Assembly (NCBI GenBank): GCA_029945375.1
Contig: CM057061.1
Coordinates: 434,001 to 498,000, forward strand
Reading direction: 5' to 3'
Source: Agaricus subrufescens
Taxonomy: Eukaryota > Basidiomycota > Agaricomycetes > Agaricales > Agaricaceae
DNA length: 64,000 nucleotides
Made by a program: the position numbers and the translations under genes
Part shown: positions 56,669 to 64,000 of the stretch, piece after piece
How the letters are laid out: each line of letters opens with the position of its first letter
How positions within the stretch are numbered: position 1 is the stretch's first letter
Notes under the pieces: model-generated
What the model saw: the letters and a program-made list of their open reading frames with translations, nothing else
Database searches by the model: none
Told to the model about the DNA's origin: nothing

Positions 56669-59600
56669 ATGCCGTCTCTCATCGACATTGTCAAGACCAG
56701 TGAGTATACTATGCCTCGCAAGATATCGTTTCTCGGTGGTCCGTTTAGCTGATGATATCGTTACCTGTCTCAAGAATTCCTGGAAGCCATTCGATCAGTT
56801 CAACCTCCTGGACGGTGGAAGATTCTCGTTGTCGATGAATTTTCGCAAAAGTTGTTATCATCAGTGTTGAAACAATTTGACATTCTCGAAGAAAATGTAA
56901 CACGTATGTATCTCTGGTTCTCTTCTATTTTTTTCCACGAAAGAACATTAGACCCTCGTTAATCCCGAGTGGATAATGGAAACCTAACACACCTTGGGCT
57001 CTGCCCTTCTTTTTCCCCCCTTTTCCCTCCTTGGATGTAGTTATCGAGTCTATAACGAGTCGTCGTGAACCGCAACCCGAATATGAAGCAATGTACTTGT
57101 TAATGCCGACGAACCAGAATGTGGATCGGATCATCAGGGATTTTTCAGGGAATACTAAACAGTATGCTGCGGGGCATTTATTCTTCGTCGAAGGTGAGTT
57201 ACCGTTCTTAGCTACAAGATCCCTCACACATCATATTCGTTTTTTTTTTTAAAGGTCTTGCGGAACCCTTATTTCAACGATTGACGTCGTCAGCGGTGGT
57301 ACCTCATCTACAGGTTTTGAAGGAACTCTTCATCAACTTCTGGGGTAAGTCGAGTTCCGAACAATTTCGTTGATTTGGTGACCCTGATGTGCGGGATGTC
57401 CCAAAAAAATAACTTTGTACAGCTATTGAGGCGCGGACGTTTACCATCGATGAACCTAGTTTCTTTTACAGTATCTACAGTCCTCCTCGACAAGAAAGTG
57501 CAGCCAAGCTCGCACGAGATCGTTTGTTAGAGGATATGCGGTTTACCAGCAAAATGGTATGTTCCACAATTTAAATTATCTGGTTTTTCTTCTCGAGGAA
57601 GACTGAAAACACCGAGTAAGATAACAAACGTCTGTGTTACACTCAACGAGTTTCCTTATATTCGATACTACATGCCAGTCAATCATCCTCCTCTCGGACC
57701 ACTTGCAATGCCTGCTCCAGCACCAACTACTCGTTCACCACCACCCCCGAAATCTGATAATGCTCGTTGGAGAACAAATCTTGCTAGAGGATCTGAAGCT
57801 CGTGCTGTTGAGGCTATTCAATCCGAGTTTGTGACAAAGATCTTGGCGTTTATGGTTCAGAGCAATTTGGATGAATATAAGAGGAATAATCCGGATTTTG
57901 GGGTGCGTGTTTCGTTTTTGTAATGGTTCCTTTGAGTGTCAATGATTGAGGGGGTTGTTTGATTCTTTTTATAAGAAAGGTGATGGGTTAAGACCAAGAG
58001 CTATGTTGATTATCACGGATAGATCTATGGATATGACGGCACCTTTCCTGCACGAATTCACGTATCAAGCCATGGCGAATGATTTACTACCTATTGAAGA
58101 CGGAAAGAAATTCACGTACGTCCTTTTTTCGTCCCACTTTCTAAAAAAGTTCGTTACTCAAGAAATGCTTTTTCAAAACTTGTAGGTACAAGTTCCAATC
58201 GTCTGTGGGGACTTATGAAGACAAGACGGCGACGTTGTCTGATAACGATAAACTTTGGACTGAACTTCGGCATATGCATATGAGAGAGGCTATTGATAAG
58301 ATCATGAGTAGTTTCAAGGCGTTTACAGAGGAACATGCAGTTTTTCAAGGGTATGTCATGAGCTTTTTGTTCGCTTATAAATGAATTAAAGAAATTTTTT
58401 AGAGAGGGAGCAGCATCATTAAATGATATGAAAGATATGCTTGCAAGTTTGCCTCAATATCAAGAACAGCGTGAAGCAGTTCGTTCGTTTGCTTATCAGT
58501 TTTAGCAGTCGCTAATGAACCCTTCTTCTTTGCACGGAATAGTTCTCCTTACATACAACTATGGCCCAGGAGTGTATGGCCATTTTTGAACGTGCCAAGT
58601 TGGTTTCAGTTGGCAACGTCGAACAGGTTAGCAGGATCTCGTGTAATGATCGAAAACGAAAATCGTCAAACTAATAAGTTGTGGGGGGATATTAGTGTTG
58701 CGCAACTGGTTTGACAGCTGAAGGAAAGTCTCCTAAAAGTCTTGTTGAAGAAATGGTACCGTTGTTGGATAGTCGGGATATCTCGTGGGTTTGGTGACAT
58801 TGCGAGTTCGGTGAAGAGGGTTTTTGACTGCCTTTCCTCAGGAATATCAACAAGGCACGAATAATTTCGTTATATATCCAATATCGCGATGGTGTCCCTG
58901 ATGAAGATCGTCGTCGATTGGGACAACATGCGAGACTTAGTTTAGCCGACTTAGACGCTATTAATGCTCTTTCCCATATGGGTGTCAAGATCTCGAAGGT
59001 CTGGTCAACATGTTAAGCCTGGTTTTCATTGTTAACATCCTTTCCAGAATCCCAACGACAAAGACACGAAGAAACGAATCAAACAGAAGCAAAGTAATGA
59101 AGAAGAATACGAACTTTCACGATACAAACCATTGTTAAGAACCATTCTCGAAGTGAGTCAGGGTCATATGCGTAATTTCTGATTATGCTCAACGCGTGTC
59201 GAACACAAGGATTCCGTTGCAAACCGACTTGACGAGTCGTTATTCCCTTATGTTAAAGATTCACCTCTCAAGAACGTAGTACCTCAAGCTGTTCGTCCCA
59301 CTCCTGCCACTACATCTTTACGTAGTGCGAAACCTACTTGGCAACATAAGGCACCTAAAACAGGCCCAACCGTGCGTGATGACAAACAACGGTTGATCGT
59401 GTTCGTGGCTGGAGGTATGACTTATTCTGAAATTCGAGAAGCTTATCAGCTCTCTACGTCATTGAATAAGGACATCTTCATCGGTATCTATCTCCTCTTT
59501 TTCTTTTTCGTATCTACTTGGCCAACGAGTTTGTCATTGCCCCCTTTTATTCAGGTTCTACGCATACGATCACACCGAAAGATTTTGTCGACGATCTTAA

Positions 59601-59907
59601 AGTTTTAGACTTGGGTGGAGTCGGTTCGAAAGCTATACCTCATGGTCTTCGAGAATTGCGCGATGGACAACGATCGTATCAAGAATACTTTGATGAAAAG
59701 TATTATCTCGAAGACGCACCACCACCTCGCCCACAAGTGCTTTCTCCTCCACAACAGAGTAGTAGTAATAGCTTTTTATCTGTGTCCAAGCATACCAGTC
59801 CCAAAGTCATTCAGCCTTCGCCTACACAATCCTTCTCGAGCATCCTTTCTGATGTAGCACCGGAAAAAGAGAAGAAGAAAAAGAAGGGATTGTTCCGATT
59901 TGGCTGA
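56669..59907 (+). CDS. SEC1: Sec1/Munc18 family protein, SEC1-like
   Basis: Exons start [31 protein letters not shown], with the next exon giving [20 protein letters not shown]. Further signatures are [20 protein letters not shown] with the following [11 protein letters not shown], and [20 protein letters not shown] with the following [15 protein letters not shown]. These fit domains 1-3 of SM proteins that clasp syntaxins during membrane fusion. The resemblance is closest to the exocytic SEC1/Munc18 branch ([23 protein letters not shown]). A Pro-rich loop lies after [13 protein letters not shown]. Ends with a lysine-rich tail, [14 protein letters not shown], at 59907. About 12 short introns. 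Converges with RPT4. Confidence 0.9.
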
Positions 59908-60154
59908 GTGATTTACTGTTTTGGACTTACTACCCTCCCCTCTTAACTTTTGCATCGATTCTTTCTTATGTATGGACTATAATAATTGAATTGTTGGTAC
60001 TTCTTTCTTAACGGCTAAATCCTGGAATGCATTATCGATGAAGAAACATGTGCAAAGTACAGTACAAAATACAGGAGGAAATCTACATCGCATACTCCAT
60101 CTTGGCTATACAGTCAGGAAAAATCAGCAAGTGTAGAGCGTAGAGAAAAACATA

Positions 60155-61624
60155 TCACTCACTCTCATGCTTCTTTGCTTCTCCAACCTTACGAGCAGCC
60201 TTAGTCAAGTCTTCTTGGTTGACAAATTCTCTATCATCCCGGATAGCAAACATGCCAGCTTCCGTGACCACGTTTCGAAGGTCAGCACCATTGAAACCGT
60301 CAGACAGTTTGACAATTGCTTCGTAGTCAATTTCTGAGGCCTTGTTCACAGGTTTGGCGTGAATCTTGAGGATTTCCAGGCGGGCTTGTTCGTTTGGTAG
60401 TGGGACTTCAATTTTTCGATCTAGACGACCTGGTCGAAGGAGTGCAGGATCGAGGGTATCTGGTCGATTGGTAGCCATGATGAGTTTTGTTCGGCCTAGA
60501 GAGTCGAAACCGTCCATTTGGTTGAGAAGCTATTCCATCACGTCTCAATATTTGTCTATTTGGGCTACGAAATGATTTTTGGACTCACTTCCATGAGCGT
60601 TCGTTGAATTTCACGATCGGCACTTGTGCCTTCTGAGAAACGTCTTCCACCGATAGCATCGATTTCATCCATGAAGATGACACATGGTTCGTGATCGCGA
60701 GCATAGCCGAACATTTCACGTACGACACGAGCGGATTCACCGATATATTTATCAACGATGGCTGAAGATACGACTTTAAGGAAGTTTGTTTGGAGGGTGG
60801 CTGCTACTGCCCGAGCGAGAAGAGTTTTGCCGGTTCCGGGAGGACCGTATAAGAGGACACCCTTTGGAGGTTTGATACCTACTCTTAGGAAAAGTTCGGG
60901 ATTGAGGAGGGGAAGTTCAATGATCTGGTTAATTTCGATGAGTATATTGAGAGTGGAAGGGATGAGAATATGCTAACCTCTCGCAGCTCTCGGACTTGTT
61001 CACCGAGGCCGCCAATACCAGCGAATGAAGCACCTCCAGGGTCTTCCATACTCATTTTATATACGAGTGGGTCGACTTCACGAGGAAGTATACGCATGAT
61101 GGTAAGCGTAGTCATATCCAGTGATACTCGTGTACCAGCTTTGAGCTTTGATACTGGTAATGCCGGACGGTACGATACAACATATCGAGGACCAGAGGAT
61201 GCTTTCACGATAACTAAGAGCGCAAGTCGTATCGTTATTACGAGTACTCAAGGATAAAGAAGTGTTACATACATCGATCATCATCTAGCTGTTTCATGAC
61301 TTCTCCGATAATTTGTCCAACGGATTGAACGGCTTTGATGTCATCTTCAGTCTTCTCATATGTTTTCTCGAGATCTTTCAGCGAGAACCGAACTGCATGG
61401 TCAACAACAATAATTATCAGCCGTAACTTTTGGTGATATCATGCTTCCAGCACGTACGGTTCTTTAAATTCTCCGAATGAGTTTCGTGTTGACGCATTTT
61501 CTGTAGATACTGTCAATGAACATCCTGTATGGTTTAAGATGGTTGATACCTCACGGTATGCCTTCAAAGCATCCTTCCTTCGCTGGTCCATAGCCCCCGA
61601 TGAGGTAGAAGGTTGGGAGTCCAT
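60155..61624 (-). CDS. RPT4: 26S proteasome AAA-ATPase subunit Rpt4 (PSMC6)
   Basis: Starts [20 protein letters not shown] at 61624, with a coiled-coil N-terminal part. The OB-like segment includes [20 protein letters not shown] and [18 protein letters not shown], with [14 protein letters not shown] leading into the AAA domain. That domain has a Walker A of GPPGTGKT type near 60.83 kb, Walker [34 protein letters not shown] and [20 protein letters not shown]. Ends KKHESE at 60155. [18 protein letters not shown] and the arrangement of the C-terminus distinguish Rpt4 from other Rpt subunits. It forms part of the hexameric base that unfolds ubiquitylated proteins. Confidence 0.95.
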
Positions 61625-61739
61625 GATGAGTATAAAGGTGGAGGTCGAGTAAATAGCTGATTACCTTCGACGCGCAGTGACGCGTCGCCCATCATTGATA
61701 CAAATGATTATAAATCAATAAATGGCTACGGCTTTCAAC

Positions 61740-61827
61740 GGCCTGATGGTCTAGTAGTATGATTCCTTGTTAGGGCTTTGCATAAGCAATTTCGAGGAGG
61801 TCCCGGGTTCAATTCCCGGTCAGGCCC
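61740..61827 (+). tRNA. tRNA-Pro(AGG) with a 16-base intron
   Basis: The acceptor stem GGCCTGA (61740-61746) pairs with TCAGGCC (61820-61826). The T arm is CCGGG TTCAATT CCCGG. The anticodon stem CCTTG (61765-61769) pairs with CGAGG (61793-61797), with one G-T pair. The loop reads TTAGGG, anticodon AGG at 61772-61774. A 16-base intron (61776-61791) lies after position 37, the usual site. A-box word GTCTAGTAGTATG and B-box GGTTCAATTCC match pol III promoters. The overall sequence follows yeast tRNA-Pro. Confidence 0.92.
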
Positions 61828-61835
61828 ATTTGATG

Positions 61836-61839
61836 TTTT
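61836..61839 (+). terminator. RNA polymerase III T-run terminator
   Basis: A TTTT run lies 9 bases after the tRNA discriminator base, with a second TTTT at 61851-61854 as backup. Confidence 0.6.
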
Positions 61840-61899
61840 GGACGATACTCTTTTAATATGATTTTGGGAATTGAAACGAAATGTGATCGCTTTCGCTAA

Positions 61900-64000
61900 C
61901 TAGAGTACATACACAGAAGAAACCGTAATCAGAGTTAACACTGTCCATGTAAACCAACCGGCGAAGCTACCAGCGGCGCTATTGTGCGCCTGGGTAAACA
62001 CTTTCGTCTCAGCAGTGATAAATGCTTTCCAGGCGGACCTCGTCGCCTCTGGGAAAACATAAGTCGTAATTTGGTTCCCAGAACCATATAGAATCCCATC
62101 TCGACCAGGCAAGATGTCCGATGAAAGCAAATCTTGATCTTCACCACCTATCACAGTCACTTTACCATCCTTGTCTGAAACAACGAGACCTGTTTGGTTG
62201 TTTCCAACGACGAACTCTCTAAAGAACACGAAAGCCTAATTTGAAGTTTGAGTACCACTGAAGAGGGACTTAACTGGTGACTTACTTGTTCCGGAACATC
62301 CGCTGGAACGGTATGGCCGACATTATCAAATAAGACGTATGTCCAATTACGTTCTTGATGAACAATTCCGGCAAATTTACCGGAATCGTCGTGCCACGGT
62401 GTTGCTGGTTTTCTCGTAAAACCTTGAATACCACCGAAGGTTGTATTCTGTAAAGAGACAGAAATTTGGTCATTGGAAATTATTTCTTTGGCAGTAGTGT
62501 ATGAGGATTTTACCTGAATGGTGATTTCGGTACCCTGATGAGCGATAAGGCCATCATTGTTTCCTGAGTACATAACAACACCAATGTTCTGTTTTGAAGC
62601 ATTTGTGGCCAGGTCTGTGAGGAAGGTCATGGGCCTTTATCATCCCCGTCAGCCAAGGCACAATTTTTTAACTAAGAAAACAAACTCACTCGGGACCTAG
62701 AGGATGTGCCAAAAAGTTTATGATGCTCAGAAACCTGCCTTGAGACGCAAGGGGATTGACTTACTAAGGTCCACAGCTACACGAGATAGTATTGATTAAC
62801 ATAAACTTTATTAAGGAACGGGGAAAAACTCACCAGTAGGGTCACCGAAAACAAAGGGGAATTGCATGGCCCAATCTTTACTCGTTGGGGCATGGAATGC
62901 TTTGCGTGTTCGGTCATCATTCAGGAAGACTGAACCATCGCCCATAACGGGTGGAATGCGGGCATCGGCAACGTCGTAGGGCTACTGATAATGAGAAATG
63001 GATGCGTAAGGGATGAGAAGGGCGCACATTAAAACTTGCGAGAGCCGGCACAGTAGACAGATCTGTCATAGCCATCAGCACAAGGGTCAAAAACGTACTT
63101 CATGACTATATACATACTCCAAGGGAAGGTATAGTTCACTGCATAATCAACATACATCATGAGTAGAATACACCCATACTGGAAACTTCGTGTTTAGCTA
63201 CATATTGAAGCATACAAATTTGAAACTTACCCAGGGATCAATTTGGTCAAGGGGCCTGTTTTTCAAGAATTCGCTCGAGTCTCGTTTGGCCAAACCACGT
63301 CGGCTAAGTTCAGACTCTGATGATATCTCGGCTGTGCGACGTGCAAACTCATGCAGGAAGTTGAAGTTGCTTCGCGCAAGTAGGGACAGGAATGGAAGGT
63401 CGCGTTGTGTTGGGTTTACCAGGGGTATAAAAGGTAAGACACCTTGTTGAGGGTATGTGAGATTTACATCATAGTGACACAAATGAGTTCTAGGGCACTG
63501 AAGGTAAAGAACAAGCATGTTGTGAGGAGACAGGGACTTACTGCGATTCAAAATATTTGAACACGTCCTGATCGTATCCGATCAGTTGAGGGTATGTTTC
63601 TAGTATTTGGAGCTACACGAAAGCTTTAGTGAAAATAAAAATAGAGGAGATAAAAGGGAACATACAGCTGGAAGCAATTCGAAAACTTGGGGTGTATTGA
63701 CCGAGCCATCACCTATCACAAATTTGCCGACCTTGACAGGTGGGTTTTCCATATTAAAATAAGTTTTCATGATGTATGGCTGTTAATTTGATACGAATGT
63801 CAGGACAACAATCAACAGAGATGGAAAGACAAAAGAAACCTACAATATACATTCCGGCATAACTTTCACCAGTCAGGATCAACGGACGCTCACGCAGGCT
63901 AGGAAAGACCTTGACGAGGTTCTCTAAGAAACCCATCTGTTGTATATTGGTTGAGGAATAAAATTCGGAGATGGAATGGTGGGACGCACAAAGTCAGCAC
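61900..64000 (-). CDS. Serine carboxypeptidase (family S10), 5' part outside window
   Basis: The gene reads from beyond 64000 to the TAG at 61900-61902. The catalytic serine is in LILTGESYAGMYI (about 63.85 kb). The catalytic Asp is in VVMYSGNNDGLIAHQG and the His in FDNVGHTVPADVPEQ. Fungal S10 features between these are TFGGIQGFTRKPATPW and HQERNWTYVLFD. The C-terminus has a glycan-type N-Q-T site and ends with a hydrophobic segment, GWFTWTVLTLITVSSVYVL. This suggests a membrane anchor or GPI signal in place of a free vacuolar enzyme. It removes C-terminal residues from peptides at acid pH. Many short exons in 62.6-63.9 kb were not individually resolved. Converges with the tRNA gene. Confidence 0.88.

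Overview
The window looks like chromosomal DNA of a filamentous basidiomycete, most likely a mushroom-forming agaricomycete. Nearly every gene is cut by many short introns of about 45-65 bases with GT..AG borders. The gene set is eukaryotic: spliceosome, Paf1 complex, proteasome, exocytosis, ribosome and tRNA modification. It also includes families typical of agaricomycetes, namely Crinkler-like kinases, RBR ligases with long N-terminal extensions and a PB1/multi-ZZ protein. Genes are dense and lie on both strands, often convergent or divergent with 100-400 base gaps.

Region 1 (1-10.3 kb) is accessory and rearranged. A block holding an RBR-type E3 ubiquitin ligase gene plus the 5' end of a PB1/ZZ zinc-finger gene is present twice in tandem (1-3175 and 4458-7080). 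Only the second ZZ gene is complete. The first copy lost its intron splice sites and took in a fragment of a thiamine-diphosphate enzyme gene. The first RBR copy has changes at RING2 and IBR positions that normally matter.

Region 2 (10.3-46.2 kb) is mostly core housekeeping. It starts with two tandem copies of the spliceosomal zinc-finger gene PHF5A/RDS3, one canonical and one strongly diverged but intact. Then come a UFD4/TRIP12-type HECT ligase, a class III aminotransferase, an unidentified Ser/Pro-rich protein, PAF1, ribosomal proteins eL43 and eS4, a Sec14-like lipid-transfer protein, a SLY41-like transporter, the interstrand-crosslink repair nuclease PSO2/SNM1, ribosome-biogenesis factor YTM1, a TMEM97/EXPERA protein, TRM82 and a ROM2-like Rho1 exchange factor.

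Region 3 (46.2-54.1 kb) is a second accessory island. It holds two near-identical Crinkler-like proteins with two N-terminal header-like modules, a PD-(D/E)xK-like segment and a kinase-like domain, at a constant offset of 2830 bases. Copies of one 0.85-0.9 kb sequence flank the pair, and one of them lies directly upstream of the Rho exchange factor.

Region 4 (54.1-64 kb) returns to core genes: a GPI-type chitin deacetylase, SEC1, the proteasome ATPase RPT4, an intron-containing tRNA-Pro(AGG), and the 3' part of a serine carboxypeptidase that runs off the window.

All identifications rest on reading motifs and splice sites by eye. No database search or alignment program was run.
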